DNA from: Aquamicrobium sp.
Lineage (GTDB): Bacteria > Pseudomonadota > Alphaproteobacteria > Rhizobiales > Rhizobiaceae
DNA: 64,000 bases
Assembly: GCF_023954335.1 (NCBI RefSeq)
Contig: NZ_JAMLIE010000001.1
Span: forward strand, 1,674,001 to 1,738,000
Direction of reading: 5' to 3'
The position numbers and the translations under genes were made by a program. Position 1 is the first letter of the stretch; the number at the start of each line of letters is the position of its first letter. Shown here piece by piece: positions 1 to 9,444 of this stretch. Below the pieces are notes generated by a model. It did not search any database. It was given only the letters and a program-made list of their open reading frames with translations, and was not told the origin of the DNA.

Positions 1-46
1 GCGGTCGATTGGCGGTTGCCGCCATGCTCCACACCCACTACTCACT

Positions 47-81
47 ACTCCCTATTCGCTACTCCCTATTCGCTATTCGCT
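47..81. repeat. Short tandem repeat upstream of pdxJ
   Basis: The 14-base unit actccctattcgct occurs at 47-60 and 61-74 and is followed by a partial copy (attcgct, 75-81). The stretch is far more AT-rich than its surroundings and ends 9 bases before the pdxJ start. It contains no clear Shine-Dalgarno sequence. I see no function for it. Confidence 0.7.
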
Positions 82-90
82 GGTTTCACC

Positions 91-831
91 ATGCCCGCCA
101 AGCTTTCCGTCAACCTCAACGCCGTCGCGTTGCTGCGCAACCGGCGGGACCTGCCGTGGCCGAGCGTGACGCATCTCGGGCGCCTCGCCCTGGCCGCCGG
201 CGCGCACGGGCTGACCGTGCATCCGCGCCCCGACGAGCGCCACACCCGCCGCGCCGACCTGTCGCTGCTGCGGGCGCTGATCGACGACGAGTTCCCCGAG
301 GCCGAGTTCAACATCGAGGGCTTTCCCGACGCGGCGTTCCTCGACCTGGTGGAAGCCAGCCAGCCCGACCAGGTGACGCTGGTGCCGGACGATCCGGCGC
401 AGCCGACTTCGGACCATGGCTGGGATTTCGAAGCGCAGTCCGCTGTCCTCGCCCCGGCCGTCCGGCGGCTGAAGAAGGGCGGCTTCAGGGTCTCGCTGTT
501 CGCCAACCCCGACGCCGCCGGCCTCGCGGCCGCGAAGGCAACCGGCGCGGACAGGATCGAGCTCTACACCGGCCCCTATGGCGGCTGCCACGACGACCCG
601 GCGCGGGCGGCGCAGGAGCTTCGCCTGCTCGCCGCCGCCGCCGAGGCCGCGCGGGCGCTCGGCCTCGGCGTCAATGCCGGCCACGACCTCACCGTCGCCA
701 ACCTGCCGGCGCTGGTCAAAGCCGTTCCCTTCCTCGCCGAGGTCTCCATCGGCCACGGCCTGACCGCCGACGCGCTCGAATTCGGCATGGCCGGGACGGT
801 CGCGCGGTTCCTGAAATCCTGCGGCTGGTAG
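91..831 (+). CDS. pdxJ: Pyridoxine 5'-phosphate synthase PdxJ
   Basis: This enzyme condenses 1-deoxy-D-xylulose 5-phosphate with 3-amino-2-oxopropyl phosphate to give pyridoxine 5'-phosphate, the last ring-forming step of DXP-dependent vitamin B6 synthesis in the cytoplasm. The 246-residue protein has the family's usual length, the N-terminal LSVNLNAVALLRNRR segment and the TVHPRPDERH active-site loop near residue 45, and it ends with the phosphate-binding GHGLTADAL region. In the first motif NLN stands where many PdxJ proteins have NIDH, which I recall as normal for alphaproteobacterial members. I chose the ATG at 91 because translation of the upstream tandem repeat looks artificial. The gene stands alone and converges on the qorB-like gene. 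Confidence 0.93.
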   Translation: MPAKLSVNLNAVALLRNRRDLPWPSVTHLGRLALAAGAHGLTVHPRPDERHTRRADLSLLRALIDDEFPEAEFNIEGFPDAAFLDLVEASQPDQVTLVPDDPAQPTSDHGWDFEAQSAVLAPAVRRLKKGGFRVSLFANPDAAGLAAAKATGADRIELYTGPYGGCHDDPARAAQELRLLAAAAEAARALGLGVNAGHDLTVANLPALVKAVPFLAEVSIGHGLTADALEFGMAGTVARFLKSCGW

Positions 832-873
832 GCGGGCAGGAGAAGGGCGGCACAGCCGCCCGCTCCCTCGGCG

Positions 874-1764
874 TCAGCCGGCGTAGGCCGCCTTGCTGGC
901 GCGCAGGAAATCCTCCAGCCGGGCCGGGGCGCGGCCGGTGAGGGTGCGCAGGTCGTCCGTGGTCGCGGCAATGCGGCCCGAGCGGGTGTTGGCGTCGAAC
1001 GAGGCTAGGAGCGCGGCGACGGGGGCCGGCAGGCCCGCTTTTTCCAGTCCCGCCGCCAGCTCGGCGTCCGAGACCTGAACGACAGTGATCTCCTTGCCCG
1101 CGATCTTCGAGACCAGCGCCGCGATCTCGCCATTGGTCGGGGCCTCGTCGCCGGTCAGCGTGTAGGTCGCGCTCTCGCCGACGGGCGCGGCGAGCACGGC
1201 GGCGATGGCCTCGGCGATGTCGTCGCGCGCAACATAGGCGGTGCGCCCGTCGCCGGCCGAGGTGTACCAGCGGCCGCTCGAAACCGCCTGCGGCAGGCTG
1301 CCGAGCAGGTTCTCGAAATACCACGAATTGCGGAAGATAACGTGGGGGATGCCCGTCGCCTTCACCGCCTCCTCCGAGCCGAAATGGTCGGGCGCGAACA
1401 GGATCGGCGAGCCCGGCTCGGGCTCCGGCATCGAGGTGTAGAGGATCTGGCTCGCCCCGGCCGCGGCCGCCGCCGCGATCGCCGCCTTGTGCTGGGCGAG
1501 GCGCTTGCCGGGCTCGCCGACCGCGTCGGTCGAGACGATAAGGATGCGCCCGCCGCCGGCGAAGGCGTCGTTCAGCGATGCGGGGTCGTCGAAATCGGCC
1601 CTGCGCGTCTCGATGCCCTTCGCGGCCAGCGCTGCGAGCTTTTCCGGGCTGCGGCTCGCCGCGACGATGCGGGACGGCGCGACCGCGAAGGTCTCGACGA
1701 GGTGACGGACGATCCGCTGCCCGAGATGGCCGGCCGCGCCGGTGACGATGATCCTGTCGCTCAT
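874..1764 (-). CDS. NAD(P)H-binding quinone reductase, QorB/YtfG-like (NmrA family)
   Basis: An atypical short-chain-dehydrogenase-fold protein of 296 residues. The N-terminal IIVTGAAGHLGQRIV Rossmann motif binds NAD(P)H, and the central and C-terminal parts match the NmrA/YtfG type, which reduces quinones in the cytoplasm. The ATG at 1764 follows a gagaat-type ribosome site. It is divergent from an HxlR regulator 119 bases away, the same arrangement as ytfG-ytfH (qorB-qorR) in E. coli, which supports the assignment. Expression is probably controlled by that neighbour. The exact substrate cannot be read from the sequence, and a general NAD(P)H oxidoreductase is the alternative. Confidence 0.8.
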   Translation of the reverse strand: MSDRIIVTGAAGHLGQRIVRHLVETFAVAPSRIVAASRSPEKLAALAAKGIETRRADFDDPASLNDAFAGGGRILIVSTDAVGEPGKRLAQHKAAIAAAAAAGASQILYTSMPEPEPGSPILFAPDHFGSEEAVKATGIPHVIFRNSWYFENLLGSLPQAVSSGRWYTSAGDGRTAYVARDDIAEAIAAVLAAPVGESATYTLTGDEAPTNGEIAALVSKIAGKEITVVQVSDAELAAGLEKAGLPAPVAALLASFDANTRSGRIAATTDDLRTLTGRAPARLEDFLRASKAAYAG

Positions 1765-1801
1765 GTCGGCGATTCTCCTGTTGACGATACGCTCTCTTTT
1801 T

Positions 1802-1828
1802 GAGACTTGCTCCTATCTAGAGACTTGC
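1802..1828. promoter_or_regulatory. Direct repeat in the qorB-qorR intergenic region, candidate HxlR operator
   Basis: The 9-mer gagacttgc occurs at 1802-1810 and again at 1820-1828, a spacing of 18 bases between starts. It lies midway between the divergent starts at 1764 and 1884, in a locally AT-rich patch with a TATCTA-like hexamer. HxlR regulators commonly control their divergent neighbour from such sites. That this is the operator is inference. Confidence 0.45.
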
Positions 1829-1883
1829 AGCCCGCGGTAAAGAAGGCAGTTTCGCGGGAGATGGTTACGCGCAGGGAACCGCC

Positions 1884-2294
1884 ATGGACGCAAAGCCCGC
1901 CTCGCTGAGAACGAAGCTCCAGATCTACAAGGCCGGCGCGCCGGGCGGCGGCATCGGCGATTGCCCGGTGCGCGACGTCATCGCCAATGTCAGCGGCAAG
2001 TGGAGCTCGCTGCTGTTGATGGCGCTGGCCGAGCAGCCCTATCGCTTCGGCGCGCTGCGCCGTCTGGTGCCCGACATCTCGCAGCGCATGCTGACCCAGA
2101 CGCTGCGCGACCTCGAGCGCGACGGCTACGTCCACCGCGAGGTGTTCCCGACTAAGCCGCCGAGCGTCGAATACAGCCTGACCGACCTCGGCCGCTCGCT
2201 CTACGGCTCGATGGTCCATCTGCTGAGCTGGGCGGAGAACCACCACGGCCGGGTCGTCGCCGCGCGACGGCGCTTCGACGGCGCGGGGGAGTGA
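1884..2294 (+). CDS. HxlR-family winged-helix regulator, QorR/YtfH-like
   Basis: A 136-residue DNA-binding protein with the HxlR domain at about residues 25-115: CPVRDVIANVSGKWSSLLL, then RFGALRRLVPDISQRMLTQT as the recognition helix, then the wing. A single cysteine (Cys27) precedes the first helix, the position used for redox or quinone sensing in QorR/YodB-type members. It is divergent from the quinone reductase gene, its likely target. Start at ATG 1884. The family and context are clear, but the inducing signal is inference. Confidence 0.85.
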   Translation: MDAKPASLRTKLQIYKAGAPGGGIGDCPVRDVIANVSGKWSSLLLMALAEQPYRFGALRRLVPDISQRMLTQTLRDLERDGYVHREVFPTKPPSVEYSLTDLGRSLYGSMVHLLSWAENHHGRVVAARRRFDGAGE

Positions 2295-2302
2295 CCGGCG
2301 CG

Positions 2303-2334
2303 CGGCCGGCATTCGGGCTTTCGCCCGCCGGCCG
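2303..2334 (+). terminator. Hairpin after the HxlR gene, possible terminator
   Basis: The arms cggccggc (2303-2310) and gccggccg (2327-2334) enclose a second small stem cgggc-tttc-gcccg. It lies 8 bases after the stop codon. There is no T tract, so intrinsic termination is doubtful. Confidence 0.3.
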
Positions 2335-2458
2335 GCCCGGTGTCCCATGGGTCTCGCCCGCCCGTTGCAAGGCCGGAATTTCCGCGACCGCCCGCCTTGG
2401 CGGCGTTTTCTTTTCCATCATGCCTCTTGCGCGCAAAACCATGGCGCTGTAAGCCGAA

Positions 2459-2476
2459 CCGTAACGTACGGTACGG
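2459..2476. promoter_or_regulatory. 18-bp near-perfect palindrome, likely TetR operator
   Basis: The sequence ccgtaacgtacggtacgg matches its reverse complement at 16 of 18 positions. It ends 17 bases before the TTG chosen as the start of the TetR gene, the typical place for an autoregulatory TetR operator. It also argues that coding does not begin at the in-frame ATG at 2347, which would put this site inside the gene. Confidence 0.65.
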
Positions 2477-2493
2477 CATTGCGGAAAGCGGCG

Positions 2494-3237
2494 TTGACGG
2501 TGAAGACAGGGCAGGTGGCCGCAAGGGGCCAGGACGGGGACAAGGGCGCGCCGCGCGCGGCCGCTGCCCAATCCGCCGATACGCGTCTCGCCGGCGACGA
2601 GGAGTTCGGCTCCGAGGCGATCAGCCCGCGCCAGCGCGAGGTGCTCGACGCCGTGCTCGCGCTTCTCGTCGAGGGGCGCGAGACGCTGACCATGACGGCC
2701 GTCGCCCGCCGCGCCCGCTGCTCCAAGGAAACGCTGTACAAATGGTTCGGCGACCGTGACGGCCTGCTCGCCGCCACCGTGCGCTGGCAGGCCTCGCGCG
2801 TGCGCGCCGGCAATTTCGACCGCCAGCGCCTCGATGCGGCCATGTTGCAGGAAAGCCTGGAGCGTTTCGCCGCCAACTGGCTTTCCGTCATCTCCTCGCG
2901 CACCTCCATCGCTCTCAACCGCGTGGCGGTGGCGCATGCCGGCTCCGGCCGCAGCAATCTCGGCGCCATCGTGCTGGAAAACGGCCGCTTCGCCATCGGC
3001 GAGCGGCTGAAGCCGCTGCTCGAGGCCGGCCGGGAGGTCGGGCTGCTGGAGTTCGACGACACCGAATCCGCGTTCCGCACCTTCTTCGGGCTGGTCGGGC
3101 GCGACGTGCAGATCAGGCTTCTGCTCGGCGACGGGATCGAGATGAGCAAGGAAGGGATCGCCCGCGACGCGGCAGACGCGACGCGGCAGTTCTTCGCCCT
3201 TTACGGGGCGAATGGGACGCCGGCGCAAGCCGGCTGA
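2494..3237 (+). CDS. TetR/AcrR-family transcriptional regulator
   Basis: A 247-residue regulator. The TetR helix-turn-helix spans about residues 40-90, with LTMTAVARRARCSKETLYKW as the core, and is followed by an AefR-type C-terminal ligand domain. The N-terminal 45 residues are Ala/Gly-rich and unlikely to be folded. The start is uncertain: TTG 2494 has a ggaaag 5-6 bases upstream, GTG 2500 is an alternative, and ATG 2347 would include the palindromic operator at 2459-2476. It lies 46 bases upstream of ilvC in the same direction. Whether it controls ilvC or only itself cannot be told; autoregulation is suggested by the operator. Confidence 0.75.
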   Translation: MTVKTGQVAARGQDGDKGAPRAAAAQSADTRLAGDEEFGSEAISPRQREVLDAVLALLVEGRETLTMTAVARRARCSKETLYKWFGDRDGLLAATVRWQASRVRAGNFDRQRLDAAMLQESLERFAANWLSVISSRTSIALNRVAVAHAGSGRSNLGAIVLENGRFAIGERLKPLLEAGREVGLLEFDDTESAFRTFFGLVGRDVQIRLLLGDGIEMSKEGIARDAADATRQFFALYGANGTPAQAG

Positions 3238-3283
3238 GTTCACAGCAAGCAAGGGCCAGCAGGGCCGAAGGAAGGAGAAACCA

Positions 3284-4303
3284 ATGCGTGTCTATTACGA
3301 TCGCGACGCCGATCTCAATCTCATCAAGGGCAAGAAGGTCGCCATCATCGGCTACGGCAGCCAAGGCCGCGCCCATGCGCTCAACCTCAAGGATTCGGGC
3401 GCCAAGGACGTGGCCGTCGGCCTGAAGGCCGGCTCGGCGACCGCCAAGAAGGTCGAGGCCGACGGCCTCAAGGTCATGACCGTGGCCGAGGCCGCCAAGT
3501 GGGCCGACCTGATGATGATGGCGACCCCCGACGAGCTTCAGGCCGACATCTGGCGCGACGAGATCGCGCCGAACATCCGCGACGGCGCGGCCATCGCCTT
3601 CGCCCACGGCCTCAACGTCCATTTCGGCCTGATCGAGCCCAAGGCCACCATCGACGTCCTCATGGTCGCGCCGAAGGGCCCGGGCCACACCGTGCGCGGC
3701 GAATACCAGAAGGGCGGCGGCGTGCCGTGCCTCGTCGCCGTCCATCAGGACGCCTCCGGCAACGCGCTCGACCTCGGCCTCTCCTACGCCTGCGGCGTCG
3801 GCGGCGGCCGTTCGGGCATCATCGAGACCACCTTCAAGGAAGAGTGCGAGACCGACCTTTTCGGCGAGCAGGTCGTGCTGTGCGGCGGCCTGGTCGAGCT
3901 GATCCGCGCCGGCTTCGAGACGCTGGTCGAGGCCGGCTACGCTCCCGAGATGGCCTATTTCGAGTGCCTGCACGAAGTGAAGCTGATCGTCGACCTCATC
4001 TATGAGGGCGGCATCGCCAACATGAACTACTCGATCTCCAACACCGCCGAGTGGGGCGAGTACGTCTCCGGCCCGCGCATCATCACCGCCGAGACCAAGG
4101 CCGAGATGAAGCGCGTCCTCGACGACATCCAGACCGGCCGCTTCACCTCGGAGTGGATGCAGGAGTACCGCTCCGGCATGGCCCGCTTCAAGGGCATCCG
4201 CCGCCGCAACGACTCGCACCAGATCGAGGAAGTCGGCGAGAAGCTGCGCGGCATGATGCCGTGGATCGCCAAGAACAAGCTGGTCGACAAGGCCCGCAAC
4301 TAG
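3284..4303 (+). CDS. ilvC: Ketol-acid reductoisomerase
   Basis: Class I KARI of 339 residues. It converts 2-acetolactate or 2-aceto-2-hydroxybutyrate to the dihydroxy acids of valine/isoleucine synthesis, using NADPH and Mg2+. The nucleotide site IIGYGSQGRAHALNLKDSG is near residue 20, the VAPKGPGHTVRGEY segment near 130, and the metal-ligand region ETDLFGEQ near residue 190. The ATG at 3284 follows a strong ggaaggag site; upstream in-frame codons give an implausible basic extension. The last codons and the stop are part of a 15-base tandem triplication (4289-4333), so a second in-frame TAG follows 15 bases later. Confidence 0.97.
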   Translation: MRVYYDRDADLNLIKGKKVAIIGYGSQGRAHALNLKDSGAKDVAVGLKAGSATAKKVEADGLKVMTVAEAAKWADLMMMATPDELQADIWRDEIAPNIRDGAAIAFAHGLNVHFGLIEPKATIDVLMVAPKGPGHTVRGEYQKGGGVPCLVAVHQDASGNALDLGLSYACGVGGGRSGIIETTFKEECETDLFGEQVVLCGGLVELIRAGFETLVEAGYAPEMAYFECLHEVKLIVDLIYEGGIANMNYSISNTAEWGEYVSGPRIITAETKAEMKRVLDDIQTGRFTSEWMQEYRSGMARFKGIRRRNDSHQIEEVGEKLRGMMPWIAKNKLVDKARN

Positions 4304-4333
4304 TTGGCCCGCAACTAGGAGGCCCGCAACCAG
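4289..4333. repeat. 15-bp tandem triplication spanning the ilvC stop codon
   Basis: Three consecutive 15-mers (4289-4303, 4304-4318, 4319-4333) share the core ggcccgcaac. The first holds the natural ilvC end Ala-Arg-Asn-TAG. The second repeats it with an in-frame TAG, and the third has CAG instead of TAG. The period of 15 preserves frame, so the repeat produces backup stop codons. Confidence 0.9.
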
Positions 4334-4342
4334 AAGCGGTCC

Positions 4343-5263
4343 TCACCGCCTTCCGGGCCGGCGCATCGCGATGAAGCGCCGGCCCGATTCTTCCATGCCC
4401 TCCCGCGTCGTGACCTCGGGCTGCCAGCCGAAGGCGCGCATGAAGGGCAGGGGATCGACCGTCAGGTCGTCGAAGAGCATGCCGGCGAGATGCGCCCGGC
4501 CCGTCGCCCGCGCGCCGAGGCGCAAGAGGGCAGCCGGCACGGGAACGAGCCGCGCCGGAATACCCATGCCGCGACGCAAGGAACGCAGCATGGCGGCGAG
4601 CGAGATCGTGCCTTCGTCGGCGATCTCGTAGCTGCCGGTCGCCGCTCCGCGCAGGCCGGTCGCCAGCGCCGCCGCCACGGCCGAGCACAGATTCTCCACC
4701 GCGAGCAGCGAGCGCCGGTTGCCGACCGCCCCGAAGGGCAGCGGCACGCCCGAGGCGGCGAGCTTCTGCAATCTCTGCCAGTTGCCCGGCGCGTCGAAGC
4801 CGTAGACCAGCGGCGGCCGCAGCACGATGCCCGTCCGGCCGCCTTCGGCGAAGCGCAGCACATGCGCCTCGCCGGCACGCTTCGAGCGGCCGTAACCGTG
4901 GTCGATCTCCGGGCCGGCGAGCCGGGCGGCGATGCTGCCGACATGGACGATCGCGCGCATGTCCGCCTCGGCCGCCTGCTCCACGAGACGGCGCGTGCCG
5001 TGATCGTTCACGGCGACGAAATCCGCCTCTGGCGCGTCCGGCCTGTGGGCGAGCCCGGCGAGGTGAATGACCGCGTCCGCTCCCTCCAGCGCCGCGCGCC
5101 ATTCCGTGCCGCCATGGATGTCGCCGATGGCGACGAAGGGCGCGCCGTGCGGCCCCGGCCGCCGCCCAGCCTCGACCACGGCGTAGCCTTGCCCGGCCAG
5201 CAGCGGCACCAGCTGCCGGCCGATGAACCCGCTTGCGCCGGTGACGACGATCCTTCCGCTCAC
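4343..5263 (-). CDS. NAD-dependent epimerase/dehydratase
   Basis: An extended short-chain dehydrogenase of 306 residues. IVVTGASGFIGRQLVPLL at the N-terminus binds NAD(P), HLAGLAH follows, and the catalytic pair is YGRSK near residue 134 (Tyr-x-x-x-Lys). This fold is used by sugar-nucleotide epimerases and dehydratases such as GalE or WbpP types; the substrate cannot be assigned. The start is GTG at 5263. It converges on ilvC and lies downstream of TIGR02588 on the same strand with a 69-base gap. No other nucleotide-sugar gene is adjacent. Confidence 0.8.
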   Translation of the reverse strand: MSGRIVVTGASGFIGRQLVPLLAGQGYAVVEAGRRPGPHGAPFVAIGDIHGGTEWRAALEGADAVIHLAGLAHRPDAPEADFVAVNDHGTRRLVEQAAEADMRAIVHVGSIAARLAGPEIDHGYGRSKRAGEAHVLRFAEGGRTGIVLRPPLVYGFDAPGNWQRLQKLAASGVPLPFGAVGNRRSLLAVENLCSAVAAALATGLRGAATGSYEIADEGTISLAAMLRSLRRGMGIPARLVPVPAALLRLGARATGRAHLAGMLFDDLTVDPLPFMRAFGWQPEVTTREGMEESGRRFIAMRRPGRR

Positions 5264-5332
5264 GCGCCTGTCGCTCCATTCATGCCTCGCCCCTTCCTTG
5301 CGCGAATGGCGGCGGCAGGCAAGAGGAGGGGA

Positions 5333-5725
5333 TCACGGCTCGACGAACCCGCCTATCGCGACGGCGAGGCGGTCGGGCGCGATGTCCGCGTCGGGAAACA
5401 CGAACGCGCCGTGCCGCACGGCGTGGCCGGCGACGTAGTCGAACTCGATCGACCGCTCCGCGCCGCCGTCCACGGCGTGGACGGTGACGCCCGCCGCCGC
5501 CCGGTCGCCATGGTTGCGGACCGCGACCCTGACCACCGCGCCGCTCTCGCCGCGCTCGACCGCCTCGACGGTCACCGACAGGCGGGGCGGGCGGGAATCG
5601 CCGGTCAGCGCCTGGAAGACGAGGAAGCCGACGAGGCCGGCGATGGCCACGCAGGCGATGCCGCCGACGATCCATTCGACCAGCGGCCTGTCGTTCGCGG
5701 ATTTGCGCTTCGTCGTGCCCGGCAT
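5333..5725 (-). CDS. TIGR02588 family protein, single-span membrane protein
   Basis: A 130-residue protein with one membrane span (about residues 19-40, IVGGIACVAIAGLVGFLVFQ) and a periplasmic beta-rich domain in which AVVRVAVRNHGDRAAAGVTV resembles an immunoglobulin-like strand set. It belongs to the uncharacterised TIGR02588 family, which is normally next to TIGR02587, as here. The start at 5725 sits behind ggagg, and that ggagg overlaps the end of the ancestral TIGR02587 frame (stop at 5736-5738). The two are therefore one transcription unit from the stress promoter at 6612-6636. Function unknown. Confidence 0.8.
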   Translation of the reverse strand: MPGTTKRKSANDRPLVEWIVGGIACVAIAGLVGFLVFQALTGDSRPPRLSVTVEAVERGESGAVVRVAVRNHGDRAAAGVTVHAVDGGAERSIEFDYVAGHAVRHGAFVFPDADIAPDRLAVAIGGFVEP

Positions 5726-5735
5726 CGGGTCCTCC

Positions 5736-6587
5736 TCAAAGGATCAGCCGCGCGGCGGCCGCGCCGATGGCGCAGGGAAAGGCAAGGACGACCGCGGCCA
5801 TGACGACGCCGTCGACGGGCATGCCGTCGGTGCGGGCGAAGATCCACAGCAGATAAAGGCTGATCGAGAGCGCGATGACTTAGCCCGGGAGGGTGAGGCG
5901 CACGAAGCCGCTCCACCACGGCTCCTCCGGCGAGACCTCGGAGCCGCCGGCGAATTCCAGCGCGAAGACGAAGCCGTGCATCAGCGCCAGCGAGAGCGCC
6001 GCCAGCGCCAGCGCGTGCCAGTGCGTCATCTGGTAGGAGATCAGCATCATCTCCTCGGTCGGCGCGACGTTGAAGCCGAGGAACAGCGCCCCCACCGCCA
6101 TCAGGAACAGCTCGCCGCCATAGGGCTCCTCCTCGTCATCGAAATCGTCGTCCGACGAAGCGGCCCCGAACTGGCTCTTGGCCAGCAGCGCGCCGATGGC
6201 GGCCGGGACGACCTGGATCGTCAGCTTGCCGATCCATTCGCCGAGCGGCGTCCCGACGGTGATCGCGCCGAAGAGCAGCAGCAGGCCGGCGCAGACCGCG
6301 ACGGCGATGCCGAGCGCGATCAGGCTGTCGAGCAGGTCGTCGCGCCAGCCGCGCGTGCGCTCGAAGCCGATGTGGCGCGACAGGAAGAACAGCAGCGGCA
6401 GCGCGCTGAGGACAAGGACGATCAGGCGGGGCCGGTCGAGGTAGAAGCCGAGCCACCACAGCTCCATCGTCATCAGCATCGGCAGCGAGAACACCAGCGC
6501 CCCGCCGGCCGCCCGCCCGAGGTCGCGCACCACCCGCGAAGCGCCATACCGGGACGCCGGCCGGGATGAATCCGTCTTGCCTGACAA
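5736..6587 (-). pseudogene. TIGR02587 family integral membrane protein, interrupted by an in-frame TAA
   Basis: A multi-span membrane protein of the TIGR02587 family (function unknown). Translation starts at TTG 6587, 8 bases after ggagg, and runs through several hydrophobic segments (for example ALPLLFFLSRHIGF and AGLLLLFGAITVG) to Leu-Pro-Gly, where the frame meets TAA at 5880-5882. Without that stop the same frame continues for 47 more residues as a further membrane segment, VIALSISLYLLWIFARTDG onward, ending at TGA 5736-5738 just before TIGR02588. A single change from TAC or TAT (Tyr) explains it. Either the gene is broken, or a protein 47 residues short is made, or this is a sequence error. 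Confidence 0.8.
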
Positions 6588-6611
6588 CGCGATGTCCTCC
6601 GTTGGCCGAAC

Positions 6612-6636
6612 AACCGATAACCGCCCCCGGCGTTCC
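6612..6636 (-). promoter_or_regulatory. EcfG-type stress promoter (GGAAC-N16-GGTT) for TIGR02587-TIGR02588
   Basis: On the minus strand GGAAC (6632-6636) and GGTT (6612-6615) are 16 bases apart. The -10 element ends 24 bases before the TTG start at 6587. It is back to back with the forward stress promoter at 6660-6684. Confidence 0.7.
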
Positions 6637-6659
6637 CGCGACGGTCGTCTTTTCCGGCG

Positions 6660-6684
6660 GGAACATTCGCCGCCGCTTGCCGTT
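6660..6684 (+). promoter_or_regulatory. EcfG-type stress promoter (GGAAC-N16-CGTT) for the DUF892 gene
   Basis: GGAAC at 6660-6664 and CGTT at 6681-6684 are separated by 16 bases, an exact match to the published alphaproteobacterial EcfG/RpoE2 consensus. The DUF892 start is 59 bases downstream. Confidence 0.8.
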
Positions 6685-6743
6685 CGAAGGCCACGATCAC
6701 CGCGACGTGATCGGTCATTGCACCGAGAAAGGGAATATCCGTC

Positions 6744-7244
6744 ATGGCCAAGGAAAAGACGCTGGAAGACCTGTTCCACGACACGCTGAGGGACATCTAC
6801 TATGCCGAGAGGAAAATCCTCAAGGCGCTGCCGAAGATGCAGCGCGCCGCGCAGTCGCAGGAGCTGAAGGCCGCCTTCGAAAAGCATCGCGAGCAGACGG
6901 AGGGCCATGTCGAGCGCCTCCAGCAGGTGTTCGAGATCATCGGCAAGGCGCCGCGCGGCAAGACCTGCGACGCCATCGAGGGCATCGTCGCCGAGGGCGA
7001 GGAGATCATGGACGAGTTCAAGGACACGCCTGCGCTCGACGCGGGGCTGATCTCGGCCGCGCAGGCGGTCGAGCATTACGAGATCACCCGCTACGGCACG
7101 CTCAGGCGCTGGGCGAGCGAGCTCGGCCTCGCCGATGCGGCCCGGCTGCTCGAGGCGACGCTGAAGGAGGAGGCCAGGACCGACGAGGACCTGACGAAGC
7201 TCGCCGAGACTTCGGCCAACCAGCGGGCGCGCAAGGCGGCCTGA
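6744..7244 (+). CDS. DUF892 (YciE/YciF-like) ferritin-like protein
   Basis: A 166-residue all-helical protein of the DUF892 family, which adopts a ferritin-like four-helix bundle that can hold a di-iron site. The paired Glu/His positions are visible as YYAERKILKALPKM near residue 20, FEKHREQTEGHVERL near 45, AVEHYEITRYGTL near 110 and the ATLKEEARTDEDLTKLAE helix at the end. Family members are stress-induced in many bacteria, and this one is preceded by a consensus stress promoter at 6660-6684 and followed by a strong terminator, so it is probably monocistronic. The biochemical role (peroxide or metal handling) is not established. Confidence 0.88.
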   Translation: MAKEKTLEDLFHDTLRDIYYAERKILKALPKMQRAAQSQELKAAFEKHREQTEGHVERLQQVFEIIGKAPRGKTCDAIEGIVAEGEEIMDEFKDTPALDAGLISAAQAVEHYEITRYGTLRRWASELGLADAARLLEATLKEEARTDEDLTKLAETSANQRARKAA

Positions 7245-7251
7245 TCCGCGT

Positions 7252-7289
7252 CGGCCCGGGAGCGAAAACCCGCTCCCGGGCCGCTTTTT
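7252..7289 (+). terminator. Rho-independent terminator after the DUF892 gene
   Basis: A perfect 13-base stem (7252-7264 with 7271-7283) with a 6-base loop is followed after one C by five T residues (7285-7289). It lies 8 bases after the stop codon and separates the gene from katE. Confidence 0.93.
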
Positions 7290-7322
7290 ATCGCCGGCAA
7301 GCCAGTCAGGAGGACCAGCCAG

Positions 7323-9431
<2,109 letters not shown>

Positions 9432-9444
9432 CGGAGCGGCGCCG

